NCBI GenBank assembly: GCA_034766995.1
Contig: CM068315.1
Coordinates: 3,401,236-3,465,235, forward strand
Reading direction: 5' to 3'
From: Acanthacorydalis orientalis
Lineage: Eukaryota; Arthropoda; Insecta; Megaloptera; Corydalidae
DNA length: 64,000 nt
Position numbers and translations under genes: made by a program. This document shows positions 50,401 through 63,333 of the stretch, piece after piece. Below the pieces are notes generated by a model. That model saw only the letters and a program-made list of their open reading frames with translations. It was not told the origin of the DNA and did not search any database. How positions within the stretch are numbered: the first letter of the stretch is position 1; the number at the start of each line of letters is the position of its first letter.

Positions 50401-52950
50401 GTACAGTTCCAATAGACAGCAATAATATGTATATATACAACTTAATAATTGAATTCTATATAAAGAATAGAATGTTAAACAGTGTGTGTGTATATATATC
50501 TATATATATTTTCGAAAAAATGAGCTTATTTGTTTAGTATTTCTTTCTTAATGTCGAAAAATGTATGTACATATATTTAAGGTATGTCCGATGTATTACA
50601 TTCGGCTGTCGTTGAAACGTGCACGGCGTACAAAATAAAGAGAATATTAGTAAGAAAATGATGTGAGAGCAGGGTACACCGATCGCTGATAGGGACCGAT
50701 GTCTCGAAAATGGAGAACTTTCCGGGTCAGCAACTCAAATACAAGCACGAAATACATCTGAAGTGTTTTGGAAAAAATATTAAAAAAATATATATTATCT
50801 ATTGAAACAGTGATTAGTCAAGTGTTTATGATTTAGTTCAGTTTCATTATTAGTCACTAGATATCGTCGCAGGGTTCGGGAACGACGCGCGCGTTCTCAA
50901 AATGTTAACATTGGGGGGGAGGAGGAGGTTGCGAGCGCGCTGCAGGGATGTCGGTTCCGTCCGCCTGCGAGTCACGATATAACCCACAAATTGTTAAAAA
51001 CAAATTCACACACCACCAAAACTTAATAGTTAATGTTAATTCAACTATTTACTAAATTTATGTACTGGGTGATATACATTTTACATATATGATAAATAGT
51101 ACAATAATTTGTTCGTTCAATAATGTAATTCAATAATAATAATAGCAATAATAAAAGTTTTTTTTTTTGTTTCAATAATCAATAAAAAAAATGACACGCG
51201 GACTACCGGCATAGACGTTCGTTTCCTAAATTATAAACACCATTTTATGCGAGTTTCAGCTTTATGTCTGCACATTATTAATTATAATAGTATTGTATAA
51301 TTCTATATATATAAATTTAATATATATATTCTTTTATATATATAAGAAAGGAACTGTCAACTGGTGTTCGGAAACTGCGAATAAATGGCAGTACGCGTGA
51401 TCATATAGGAACTTGTAAATACTGGGAGTCATTTTGTCTTATTTTTTTTGTTTTTGTTTTGTTTTGTTATTTTCAAATCGATGTTGATAATTTATACAAT
51501 CAGTATATATATTTATAAGATTCATTTCATTTGTATCTCGAAATGATGTGTGTACCCGGTTTCGTTCACATTTTGTCCGATATATCCGTTCGAAATCACT
51601 TTATTGCGAATGTGTGTATCAGATGAACTCAACAAACACAGCACATACAAGACGAGGCGACAAAACACTTTTTTTTTTTGTTTGGACGCACAACGACCCA
51701 GTTCGCCGCACGTTTTTATTTTTTTTTTTTGTTTGTTTGCTATATATATAATATATAATTTTCTTGTAAATATACTTTTTCTGTTGATTCTTTTTGCATT
51801 AAATATCACGAGGTGAAAATGTTCATTCATTAGAGACCGACCGACCGGTCGGCGTCAACAAAATATTGCATTTCGTGAAAATATCGTTATTTTTGGACCC
51901 CTAGCCGTTTTCACAATATTTCATGTAATATTCAAACTTGTGTGCTAGGTCACGTTAACCTCACATTTGAAGTGATCTTTCTCATTTATTGATTATTTTA
52001 TTTTCTTAAAAACTGTTGTTAGTTTACTTTGATTGATTGTAAATATAAAATGTCATGTGTCGCGAGATTCAAATGGGATTTGATTTTTTTTTTATATAAT
52101 TGTTATTAAATTTTATGTACACGAATCGTTTAAACGGATTCATTTTTAAAGTATATCTTTTTTATACATTGTTTTAAAATAACGTATGACAAATTATGAT
52201 AAATTCCATCATATAATAAATATAAATCATTTTTTTAATTACTTTAATAAAATTCTCGATTAGTTTTATTTTGCTTTTTTTGCTTAGTATTAGGAACATT
52301 GTTGCGAATCGTAGAGTAATGATATGGCCGCCGGACACCGCCGTGAAATTAATTCTGGACGGAGTGACGACCGATAAGTTAGGAATCGATATTTTACTTT
52401 AATTTATCAGGAACTCTTGCATATCTATCCTAGAGTATATACAAATCTATAGATACACGTTCAAAAACATAAAAAGTTTTTTTATTTATTCATTTATTTA
52501 ATTAATTAATTAAATCGAAAAAAAAACACACTCGTTTTCATTCAATCAGTGGGCAGGCATTTATGATAATCGTTAATTGATTACTTTGTTTTAGAAATTA
52601 TTGTTTTACTTTTTCTTCTTGCTCAGTTTTAATCGCCACTAATTTCATTTTAGTCAACACTTATGTAGTAACTATATGTTGCGTTGTAGGATTAACTTCT
52701 TTAACATTATTATTAATATATATTTTTTTTAAATATACTTCACTTATATTTTAGGAATATTCGTATTTCAAGCCACCTATCATTTTTTTTAGCACAGTAC
52801 TAACAACGAAATTCTATAAAAAAGTGATATAGAGGACTCGGATATTTTCTCTTTCGAAAACGCGTTTAAATGTACTTCTTTTTAAAAATTGAAAATTAAA
52901 AAAAGAAGACCGGAACTTTATGTTTACGTCGTGCCGTTATTAATCATATT
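47402..52950. other. Repeat-poor region downstream of the zinc-finger exon
   Basis: No recognisable transposon or tandem array. Several GC/CpG-richer patches occur (49200-49420, 49990-50230, 50870-50970), none with a convincing reading frame. The 130-codon minus-strand frame at 49211-49603 is low-quality and probably spurious. The region could contain a long 3' UTR of the zinc-finger gene and/or its downstream regulatory DNA. Confidence 0.4.
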
Positions 52951-52964
52951 TTTATTTGTTTATT
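52951..52964 (-). promoter_or_regulatory. Candidate polyadenylation signals after the zinc-finger stop codon
   Basis: Two AATAAA hexamers on the minus strand (52964-52959 and 52956-52951) lie 26-39 nt past the stop. In such AT-rich DNA the hexamer is frequent and more lie further left (for example near 52490), so the real 3' end, and whether the 3' UTR is short or several kb long, cannot be fixed from sequence alone. Confidence 0.35.
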
Positions 52965-52989
52965 TTTTTTGTCGAAAAAAAAACAGAAT

Positions 52990-53585
52990 TCAGTGACCCG
53001 CGCTAGTCAATGGTTGAGGAACATCTTGTGGGTTGAGGAAGCGTCGTCTCGGCTCGGCCGGCGTGCAGAACGCGTCCGCGCCGGCCGGTCCTGTCTCTTG
53101 CGCCGCCCGCGCCGCCAACAGTGTGATCTGATTGACGACGTCCTCCATTTCGTGGCTCAGCGGCGATTCAGACGGCGGCACCTGGTTCAGGTGTTTGACG
53201 TGCGCGTCGCTCTCCGCGTGCCGTTTGAATTCGGCGGCGTTTTTGAAACGTTCGCCGGCGCACAACTTACATTCTATGCCGGCCTGAACGATACGGTACG
53301 TGCCGCGGTTGTCCATGTCGCTGTTGAAACATTGCCGCTGGTGTGTGAGCAAATTCGATTCGCTCGTAAACGCGACTTTACACTTTTTACACACGAAGCA
53401 TACCTCGAGGTCGACCTCGCGACTTGCCGGATCGGTCGCGCGCGGTCCGTCCGGCAGACGTATGGTCGTCACGCCTGGTGCTTGGTCGCCGCCCGTCACC
53501 TGTTCGACGACGCTCGGCGGTAGTGGAAGCAGCGTCGTCAGGCCAGGTGCTACGCCGGTGTCTAGAAGCAGTCCTCCAGTCCCGA
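52990..53585 (-). CDS. Terminal exon of a C2H2/C2HC zinc-finger protein, probable zfh-2/ZFHX homolog (partial)
   Basis: This is the only convincing host coding segment. The exon is entered through an acceptor (pyrimidine tract then CAG at 53588-53586 on the minus strand) with 2 nt of a split codon, then 197 codons to a TGA at 52992-52990. Counting from the first full codon, a C2HC finger lies at residues 65-85 (C65, C68, H81, C85) and a U1-like C2H2 finger at 105-128 (C105, C108, H122, H128, with 13 and 5 residue spacers). A hydrophobic, proline-rich lead (1-50) precedes them and an acidic/alanine-rich tail follows. The exon is far more GC- and CpG-rich than its surroundings, as expected of a constrained exon. 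The paired non-classical fingers close to the C-terminus recall the end of the giant zinc-finger homeodomain transcription factors (Drosophila zfh-2, vertebrate ZFHX3/4). That assignment is from memory of family architecture; the homeodomains are not in this exon. Another multi-finger nuclear protein is possible. Confidence 0.75.
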
Positions 53586-53605
53586 CTGTAACGAGAAAAA
53601 AAAGA
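53586..53605 (-). promoter_or_regulatory. Splice acceptor of the zinc-finger terminal exon
   Basis: On the minus strand a run of eight T, then CTCGTTACAG, directly precedes the open exon. The in-frame ATG upstream of it (53616) falls on the intron side and gives a T-rich, hydrophobic leader, so I treat the exon as starting after this AG, not at that ATG. Confidence 0.75.
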
Positions 53606-55980
53606 CATAAAGACAATCAACTATAACGATCGATTTGTGTAAGCAAAACTATATACTAGTTGTTACAATAAAAGCTTTCAGGTCCATTTCGATTCATTTT
53701 TGCTTACGAACGACTCACGTCTACTCGGATAGTTAACAAACTCTCGATGGGTTTCAAATCAACTATCTGAAGATAATGTAAGCCAAAACCGATCATTAAA
53801 CACAAAACTCGAGATAAATATCTTATAAGAAATATATTTTTAATTTAGTTAAAAAAATATTAACATGATCAAAGTTCATTTCATACTCTAAGCGGTGCTT
53901 TTCGTAGGTTAAAATATGCAAGAAATTCTAGCCTAGATACATTGACCAGAAACCTAAATTATTAATCATTGAGTTAAAATAAACTTTAATTATAAAATTG
54001 CGGCATAAAATGTTTTTCATATTACAAAGAAATATCAAACTGAAATGTATGGTCCTTTCTCGTATAAATATCATTTAATTTTATGAATTGTTTACTTTTC
54101 TAAGAACTAAATACTATACAATGAAGAAACAATTAACCTCTTCTACTGAAATGAGGAGTCCGGCTCGTAATGAGCTTTCTTCTATGCCTAAGTAAGTAAT
54201 AATGTTTGAGGAAGGTGTTGTGCACCAACCAACATTGTAAAAACTATTAATAATTACAAACACCAACCACCATCACACCACACTACATCTTCCAGAGTGT
54301 TTTGAGAAGCATCACATAATTCAAGATTGTTAGTGCATCTAACTATACTGGAAGATAGTTGAGGATAAATCCACTGTAATATATTTTTACTTTATATATT
54401 ATCGTTATTTTCAAATACAAGAACTGTATTTTTTTGTCTAGCTTTATATAGCAATTTCAGGACAACTTTTCTGTTTTTATTATACATATATAATCAATAA
54501 CAGAGAGCATTCAATGTAAATTTATGAAATAAATATCGCTGTTTACTAATAACCAACTGTTGAGCAACGAACGTACAAGTTTCTCTTAATCCATTAATCT
54601 ATGAAACTAAGAAAAATTATATTGTGTTCCTGGACAATATTTCCTGCAAATAGATTGCAGTATAGATAAACGGGTCAAGCAGGTATGTAAACTATAGATA
54701 AATATAAAAAAATGACATGCAGTACGGTGCTCATTTGTGAAACTTTATACAAATAATATGTATTAAAATGAGAGCATATCATAATATAAATTCAATTACA
54801 TAACTCGACAGTTAATCTATTTCATGATTCTATTTCGGAAAACTGAAAAGCTCGAAGAATGTAATACTTTTTGTTAAAAATGTGTATTCGGATTTTTTTC
54901 AATTTAAAGAAACAATGCCTATATATATATATATATGAAGCGTTTTTTTTCTCAATTTATAAAAATAAAATTACAAAACCTAATAAAATCATCGAGAATG
55001 AAAGACAAAACAATAGATTTTGTAGTCATTGCTAAGTGATTTGAAGAAGACATAGCAGATCGCTTGAGTAATTCCTAAACTCGGATGAAATCATTTAAAG
55101 TATCGCATTTAAAGAATGCTACACACGTTCATTCAATTATTTCTTAGGTAATGTCTGTGTAAACCGATTTGTGCACGCAGTACCAATCGTGTGTTGGCTA
55201 CAACTACACTTTGAGCAAGTTCGAAGAATGACCTTTACTTTATGGGAAGCTGCTCCAAGAGAAGCTCGTGAAAACCGGTTCTTATATAACAAAGTGCACA
55301 CATCAGAACGATTTTTCCACTAAAAAACAGACAATCGCTGTAAGAAATTGAAGATAGTGAAGTGAGTGTAAATGATTGGTGATATTACTGAAAATATTTG
55401 GCATACACTGTGAACATTTACTTGTATTCTAATTTAAATCCTCTGTGAAAGTTCGATCCTGGTCAGAAAAAAGTTCAATTGTCTAAATAAAATCTGTTTT
55501 AAATCCGTGGATTAACACATTCATTCGATCAAAAAAACGTTCAATAATTAGCTTGATTGTAGCTTATATGAACTGAAAAAACAATTTTATCATTTTCAAA
55601 GAAATCAGGTATAAAAAAATCTATTTTTCGAATTTGTCAAGCATCTTCAACTCATGCGGACGAAAATTTACATTAAAATCTATAAAAATTATCGTTCGAA
55701 TGCAATTCTGAATCGTGTGAATTTATTGGAATTGTTTTATTGAAATACCTCATATCTGAACCCTTCTTGTCGTATTATATTTAATTATTTTAATAGAACG
55801 TGAGACATGCAGACAGAAAATCATTTCAAGTGTTGGAAATAAATTCTGAATCAATACAGATTACAATCAGAGACGTGCACATCAATTTATGGTTTAAGAA
55901 ACAGTAATAATCACTTGAAAAAACCCTCGTTCTTGTTCACTGAATCAGACACGAACAAAAATCTCAAATAGATTTAATCG
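53606..55980. other. Probable intron of the zinc-finger gene, no recognisable gene
   Basis: AT-rich sequence to the right of the acceptor, with no convincing exon or transposase. Near 54131 a stretch starting TTAACC and continuing with ATGAG-type motifs resembles the 5' end of the piggyBac-like elements elsewhere in the window, but no partner end was found. 55140-55320 is slightly richer in GC and not repetitive. Confidence 0.4.

Positions 55981-55983
<3 letters not shown>

Positions 55984-56051
<68 letters not shown>
55984..56051. repeat. (TA)n microsatellite
   Basis: About 68 bp of nearly pure TA dinucleotides inside the presumed intron. Confidence 0.95.
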
Positions 56052-56056
<5 letters not shown>

Positions 56057-57244
56057 TTGTACATACATACACATACATTTTACGCCTTAATCATTTATTA
56101 TCAGAGCACTCATAATACGGTATTGTGGTGTGACGCCTCGTGTTAGCGTTCATTAAAAATGTACCGCGCGTCCTCTTGTTCGCGCCGAAGGCGAGAAGAG
56201 GAGGTCCGATTGCAGACCATTAGAATTGTATACAACAAAAATAAAGTACTTGTCAATACATTAAACTTAACATTCTGTCCAGTCGGACAGTTGTTTGGTG
56301 TGTGCGACGCGTGTGCGCTCGCTCGCAGTAACGGACTGACGGTGCGCACACAAGCCGAGACCAATCTTACGTCCTCTTGTATAAATTTGTATTGGTTATG
56401 TGTTTCAGATCGAAATGTGATTAAGTTTTGTTGCCGCGTATTTAAATATTCATTTTCTAGTATGCACTCGCTCTGTGTAAATACAAATCGTGTGTAAGTG
56501 TGTATTTACATACATACATTCACACATTTGAATATATAGACTTTATATACTCAAACACCATATATCACACATATTTTATGTATGTACATTATATATATAT
56601 ATATATACATATTCACATGTTTATTTACACATAATTTGTTTAATGAAGAATCGTTGCTGGTTTTTTTAAAATTATTTTAATGGTCGATATTTCTAGTCAA
56701 TGTATACGAATTATCGCTTTATTTCTTCCAACAATTATTTCTATTAAAGCTGTTAGACTGCTGACATGATAATTATAACATTCTGTAATTATTTTGAGGT
56801 GGTCGTAGACTAGTGATTAATAAATAGGTTTGTTCCAATGGACGACAGGAAGTTGGAAAGTAAAGTATGTTGTTTGTTTTGTAATTTTTGTTTATAACTA
56901 AGTTATATTAGATTAAATATCGGTTTGATATACTCGTATGTATATATTCTGTCTATTTTTCAATATAATCGCTATGTTTGTTTAAGACAAAAAATCAAAG
57001 CCTTAGTGGTAAAAACATGTCTCTCTCCTGTATGACCAGCCATAGCTTGACCTCCTCTTTTCATTAATTTGAAAGCGTCGATCGTTTAATATGTCGATGG
57101 CAGCGATGCAACATTGCCAATCAACATCGTTCTTGTAAAATTGGAAAACAGATTCATCTTTTATTAGTAAAATACAGAACAATGTCTATCAGTACCTAAG
57201 CTACCAGAAAGTCTGCAGCATATCATAAATATAAGCCGTAGATA
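56052..57244. other. Presumed intronic sequence with a GC-richer patch
   Basis: 56140-56420 is GC-richer than its surroundings and contains a pyrimidine/CAG acceptor-like and several donor-like sequences, but no open frame shows a recognisable domain. The remainder is AT-rich with scattered short TA runs. Confidence 0.35.
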
Positions 57245-57558
57245 CGAGGGTAAAATACGAGGCTACTGGCATTGTGATGGATAGACCTCCCCCTGGATTG
57301 GACGATTCCTGGTCATGATAATGGGACATGGGTCACGGGCAGCGGGCTTCTCTCGCGCCTCGAGCCGACCCGCCCATAACACTGTCATGATTTTTCACCA
57401 TCAACAACTGCTAGAATTGTGCTCTTCGCTCGTCTCAATACTTGTGGATCGAGCAACATCTTCTGCTCAAGTCAAAGGTACCTCGTAGGTCATCGTACCT
57501 CGCATTTGGACCTGTAGCGCGCCTCATCGCGCCGGCACAACGGTAACGTCGAGGGTAA
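57245..57558. mobile_element. GC-rich ~300-bp insertion flanked by a 9-bp direct repeat (unclassified, SINE/retroelement-like)
   Basis: A block of about 50% GC stands out from flanking AT-rich DNA and is bracketed by identical 9-mers CGAGGGTAA at 57245-57253 and 57550-57558, which look like a target-site duplication. Each strand has one modest open stretch (about 40 codons) that I do not recognise. No clear pol III A/B boxes and no poly(A) tail are visible. Alternatives are a processed fragment of another retroelement or a conserved intronic element with a chance repeat. Confidence 0.4.
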
Positions 57559-57573
57559 GATGAATATGAATAT

Positions 57574-57710
<137 letters not shown>

Positions 57711-59536
57711 TCTAAATACATAATTACATATTTGAAAGATGTAGTATTTATTTTGTTATTGAATAAAAGTGTAAAGCTTAAAAGAAAATGCACTTTACCT
57801 AGACAAGTATAAAATTTGTAAAAAAAACTCCTTAAATCAAAATAAACCTAATTTTAATTTTAACTATTTATAAAATGTAAAAAAACATAATGGAAACTAA
57901 CTGAAAATAAAACTATTCTGTATGTTAATAAAGCATAAAACATTTTTTAAGACAAAATATGAACACAAATTGCTTCTTTAGATACTTAGTGCATGGATTA
58001 TATGTCCATTTTTTGCATATTTAAAATTTTATTCACTTTCATAAACGCTTCTTATTCCTATCTATCCGATTTAAGAATGTCAACATCTCCATCGATATGT
58101 GCATAAGCAACAATCAATAGTGATTAATAATCAATGTTTGATCTGAATTTTTTGTCGTTTACAGAGAGGGAGAGATGATAGGAGAACATTCATGGTTTAA
58201 TTCATTTTCAAAACATTCTTGAAAATGAGTTAAACCATATCACTAAAATCTGCACTGCGATCATATCCATTATTTAGAAAAAAATCTGAATAATATATAA
58301 TATCATAAATTATTTTACAAAAAAAATACTGCCTCTCTATATAAAAAACTACCCACAACAAAAAAAATATGAAAATGAAACAATTTTCATTTTAATTCGA
58401 ATCACTAATCTTCATATTGTTTTAACGAAACGTTCCATAAAAAAAAGTTCCTAACAAATTAAAATCCACATGGAGATGACGAAATGGACTTTCTTTCAAA
58501 TAAATACAGACGTTAAGAAGAAGAAGAAGAAAAAAAACAAACATAAAACGTATTCAAGACGACACATTTCTTTAGCGAAAAAAAAGGATAATATTTTCAA
58601 ACAGTCATATTTCAAAAGAACGTACGAATGTGAAACGAAATATAAACTGGAATAAAGCAACAGTGTAATCAGAAGAAAAATGTTTCACTTTAAAAAAGTT
58701 TTTCGTTAATCCCAACATAAAAACATTGTAATCTTGTCAGTCGTAAAGCTCTGATGTCTAAAATTACAGACTCATTACGTTGTACAAACTAACAAAGGAA
58801 GATGTCTTCGTCACAAATGCATACAATCAAGTGTGCGTGTGTGTGTGTTTGTGTATATATATATATATGTAAATGTTGACATTGTATAGCTATTATATCA
58901 ACCGTCACAATTCTTGTTATTATTTTTAATTAGACCTACCACCGCACGCTGATTAAAAAACTCCCCTAGTTCTTGAACGCGAAAAGCAATCCAAGTCGGC
59001 AACGAATAATAATGATAATCATAATACAAAAAAAAAGGAGAAAAGCCGAAGAAATAAATTGCGTGTGTTTAATTCCGTTCGAGAAATATATAATATAAGC
59101 ATCCGATGTGCTAGAATGAGCTGGTGGATGGAACAAGTTCTAATGTTGCGCCGCTGTGTGATAGCATAAACTCGAGTTACCCTCGCCTAGGGTACGGGAT
59201 GAAAAAAGAGAAAAAGTCGCAGGGACGTGAATAGATTGGTTAGAGACGGTGGTGGTGGTTTCTTAAAAATTTACTTTGCCATCTCGCGAAAGCTCCCATA
59301 TCTCGAGTTATAATGGCGACGGGGGTGTTCTGTGTATACAATATAACGCGGATGGGGGAGAGCGGACGAAATGTATGGATTTTTTAACCCCCGCGTCGGT
59401 TTTTGCTTACTACGATGTCAAGGGATGGTGCATGTGTGTATGAGTGTGTTGTATTTCGATGCGTGTGTCTTCAAGAAAAGTGAGTTGATTTTTTTTTTCA
59501 GTCAATAAGAAGTTTTTATCATTCATATATACATAC

Positions 59537-59571
<35 letters not shown>

Positions 59572-61245
59572 AATTCCATTATTTTAATATTTTCTAGATT
59601 TAAAATTCATATTTTTTGATAATATTTAAAAATGAGCGACTACTTATGTAATAAGCACGAATACACTTGCTTAAGATAATAAATTTAAATATATAGGAGT
59701 AGTTGTAAGAAATATGATTTTTAATTTTCACTAATTGTGGACTCAGCTGTTTTATCTTGAATAATAATTCTTTACTATAAGTATTTTTCAATTAAGTTTC
59801 GAACGAAAATGTGATCTTGTAAAATAAAATTATCCATTTATTATGCAGACACTAAACGAATTATTTTCTAATTACTTAAAAGTTTATTTGGTTTTACTGG
59901 AAAAAATGTTTTTATTTTTAAACATTATTTGCGGATATTATTTTATCGTTTTTTTTTATAATAATCGTTGATACAAGTTTTTATTTTCTAAAACGGTCAC
60001 AGTTTTTAATGTTAGAGGCAATAGTGTTATTTATTTACTAATAAACGTTTAAGAGATTATTAATCACATTTATCAGACTGAAAGTGATTAAAATTTGCAA
60101 TATTTAGAGTATATTTTATACTGATAAGTTAACGTATTTATATATTTGACAGTCAGATAGTGCATTCTTCAAGACATGTATATTTTTTATATTATGTCCA
60201 TGTACACTTCTGTTTAAAATCGAGTTGTATTCCCAGAAAATATGTTTATCTTATGAATTTTATTAATGTAAGGTACATTTTTTATATACAAGTTATTTTC
60301 CTGAACTACTATTTAAGAAAATCGAAAATTTTTAATTTATTTTACATGAAATAATCTAATGAAATCTTGTTTAAAAGAAACGGATTTTCCATTTTGGAAT
60401 AAAATGTAAAAGTAATAAATTATATCTGTATTAGAAGGTTGTATTTATGATATGAAAATGTTTGCCGACAAAATACTATAAACCTTTTCGAAAATACCTA
60501 AATTCTTTTGTAAATAGAGATGTATTTGTTTTATCAAATATAAATCCAATATTAAATGATAAAACATATCCATACGTTTGATAACCGAAATAGATCTTAT
60601 ATTTACTTTATACAAAAAAAACAGACCAAGCTTCTTTTAAGTAGTGCATTTTCAAACCATTTTTCTTTGAATAATGAAAACAGATCTTTGTTAATAATCC
60701 AAAGTACAAAAATCTAAAAAAATGTTTTTCAAGAATTAGTTAAATGAATTAAATAAGAAATAATTGTCCTCGAATATATCACAAAAGTGAATAATCAGCT
60801 TAATTTATTCTCTAATTTAGCATATCAGAATATTCATAAACACACTCATAAAATCAACAATTTTAATATAATTAGACTAGGAAAATGATATTTTCAGTGC
60901 CATTTTCTGAAAACATGAGGAATTGATGAAATGTTTAGTATAACAGTTCATAAATTTTGAACGGTTTAAGGATGTGAATGATATCAAATTTATTTCTGTG
61001 ATGTTTTAAGGGTTTTCAAGGGTGAATTTTAAGGTATATGCTTTCAGATTTTCTTAATGATCACAGTTCAGAAATAGAAAATGTTCCAATAGTTGATTAT
61101 TGATCATTTTTATTGCTGTATTAGAGGGCAGTTTCATCATTCTTAGAATGAGAGTAGAAGAAGTAACATCTCAGAAAAAGTGTCTGTATGTGGTTTGTAG
61201 GACAGTGAAAATTCATTTGTGGAAATCACTAAATTTTAATGCATT
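57711..61245. other. Presumed intron; candidate conserved non-coding patch at 58930-59470
   Basis: No gene was recognised. 58930-59470 is distinctly GC-richer, non-repetitive and contains no long frame, which is the profile of an intronic regulatory element or a missed exon. 59525-59571 holds a (TACA)n/(TA)n tract. The rest is AT-rich single-copy-looking sequence. Confidence 0.35.
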
Positions 61246-61308
61246 TAAAATTAAATATATATATATATATATACTTACATATACATATATATATAGAGAG
61301 AGAGAGAG

Positions 61309-61506
61309 TTATTTAACTTAGACTTCCACAAAAAGTATAAAAAAGCACAAAAATTGGAAAAAAGTATTATCTTCCATTTAGTATTTTAGTTTAATTGTAT
61401 TTTACTATTGAATTGAAATGAAATACTAAATAAAAAATAATATGACTTTCCTTAGCTCTTGCATCTCCTTTTAATACTTACATGAGGAAGTCTAAATTGA
61501 ATAATC
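61309..61506. mobile_element. Palindromic MITE (family E), copy 2
   Basis: About 198 bp. The left end reads ...TTAACTTAGACTTCC and the right end is its near reverse complement (GGAAGTCTAAATTGAA). Inside lies a second inverted repeat built on TAGTATTTTAGTT. The left side abuts (TA)n(GA)n, the right side a CATCAT run and then (TA)n. It shares ends and core with the copies at 47211 and 63059. Confidence 0.7.
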
Positions 61507-61519
61507 ATCACATCATCAT

Positions 61520-61523
<4 letters not shown>

Positions 61524-61618
<95 letters not shown>
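61524..61618. repeat. (TA)n microsatellite
   Basis: About 95 bp of TA with one CTATTTA interruption, directly following the family E MITE copy. Confidence 0.95.
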
Positions 61619-62992
61619 ACTTTTTACAGAGTAGATAGTACTTTTTTATTAATTGTTTTAATAAATTAGTTAATTATTCTTTTCATATCATTTCGAGTAA
61701 ATGCTTTCACAATTTAATTCATACATTAAATTAGGAAAAAATCAATATTTAAACAAAAAAGATCAATATTAAACACCTATTCACATTCTAGAAGTTTATA
61801 AATCTTGTTTAAATCCATTATTAGCACAAACACTAGTTTATTTTTGCTATAGTAGACCAACAAGGCTAGGAAATGAAGATAATTTTGTAAAATTCAGTAA
61901 TGCAGGATTTTACATTTCGAAATAACTGGAATCTGTTTTAGTTTTTTCGTCACAGTTGTAGATTTATTTAATAATAAATTATCTTTTGTTGCAATTCAAT
62001 ATAAATTTATTTTACTTGATTTTTTTATTTCTTTCTAGCTTGAAATCAAGTTTATTCTTAGGAGATTTAGTCCAGTATATTTGTCTAAGTATTTACTTAA
62101 AAGACAATCTTGTCTCGTGCATTCATAAATTGGAACAAAAATTTAAATTGAATATAAACAAAATGGATACATGTTAAAAAAGAATAATTGATATGTCAGC
62201 AGTTTAATATCTACTCTGAAAATCTTAACTCATTTATTAGACGCGATCAAATACAACCCCGTTTATCAAGTGTTTCATTCACCACTAATCTGTGGAAACA
62301 ATGTAACAATTAAGGACTGTGGCTAATTATTACCCTACTGAATATATAGTAGAGCGAAGGGGAACAAGACGAATATGTTTTTGTAAAGGGTTCACTCCTT
62401 ACCGCACGGAGACACATCTTCAACCCTTTGATAGCGGCAACAAGTGGTCTTGTACCCATCACAGGTCGACTAGAAAATCATTCCATGTACTACGACATGA
62501 ATGTTAAGTTGCTAATTAACCCTCCGTGGCTGTTCACTTCACGCCCCCTTGTTTTCATTGTACATAGCGGGTAAGAGTTTTAAAGGGTTAGCAGATTGTA
62601 CTGCGTCTTTATTGTCGACAGAAGTGAGCGTGTTTGGGTTTGATAATTGTTCGAGCGCTCGTTCAATTTTTCTTTTGTAATTACGGCGTTCTTTCACGAC
62701 TGTTGACTTTTATAAAAGACAATGATAACGAATATCAAAGTTGTATACAAGCTGTCTTCAGAATAAAGAATGTCAGGCAATGGTATTTTTGTATATTTGA
62801 TTTTACCATCTAGCCTTTTTAAATAAATTTCATTTTAAAACAATTAAAATCAACTAGTTAAAATATTCGATTCTAAATTATTATAAATTTAAATCTAGCT
62901 TCTTAGTATAAGCTAACAGTCATTTAAAGAGCGAATTTCTTTTTGAATTAAAAATTAAAAAAAACTAGATTTTGTAAAATAATAATCAAATG

Positions 62993-63001
<9 letters not shown>
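61619..63001. other. Presumed intron, no recognised gene
   Basis: AT-rich. 62320-62510 is GC-richer and holds a 62-codon plus-strand frame without recognisable motifs. Around 62517-62590 TTAACCCTCC and AAAGGGTTAG face each other about 70 bp apart, reminiscent of piggyBac-type ends, but the spacing is too short to call an element. Confidence 0.3.
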
Positions 63002-63002
<1 letters not shown>

Positions 63003-63036
<34 letters not shown>

Positions 63037-63254
63037 GAGAGAGATAGAGAGAGAGAGGATGATTCAATTTAGGCTTCCTTACAAAAGTACTAAAAAACGG
63101 AAAAATTAAAAAAAACATGTTATCCCCCATTTAGTACTTTAGTTCCATTGTATTTTAGTATTGAATTGAACTAAAATACTAAATAAAAAATAATATTTAT
63201 TTTCTTAATCCCTGTGCTTCCTTTTAATACTTCCATGTGGAAGCCTAAATCGAA

Positions 63255-63326
<72 letters not shown>
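63003..63326. mobile_element. Palindromic MITE (family E), copy 3, with (TA)n(GA)n arms
   Basis: The core is 63059-63256: GATTCAATTTAGGCTTCC at the left and GGAAGCCTAAATCGAATC at the right are inverted repeats, with a nested inverted repeat (TTTAGTACTTTAGTTC against GAACTAAAATACTAAA) in the middle. Outside the core the symmetry continues: (TA)n then (GA)n on the left and (TC)n then (TA)n on the right. The whole ~320 bp could fold into one hairpin whose outer stem is microsatellite. Confidence 0.75.

Positions 63327-63333
<7 letters not shown>

Noticed and set aside
52969..53523. 184-codon plus-strand frame opposite the zinc-finger exon
   Set aside because: Arises because the GC-rich exon lacks antisense stops. 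The minus strand has the zinc-finger motifs and the splice acceptor.
54131..54220. piggyBac-like 5' end (TTAACCTCTTC...)
   Set aside because: Similarity to the clear piggyBac ends is weak and no 3' end or transposase was found.
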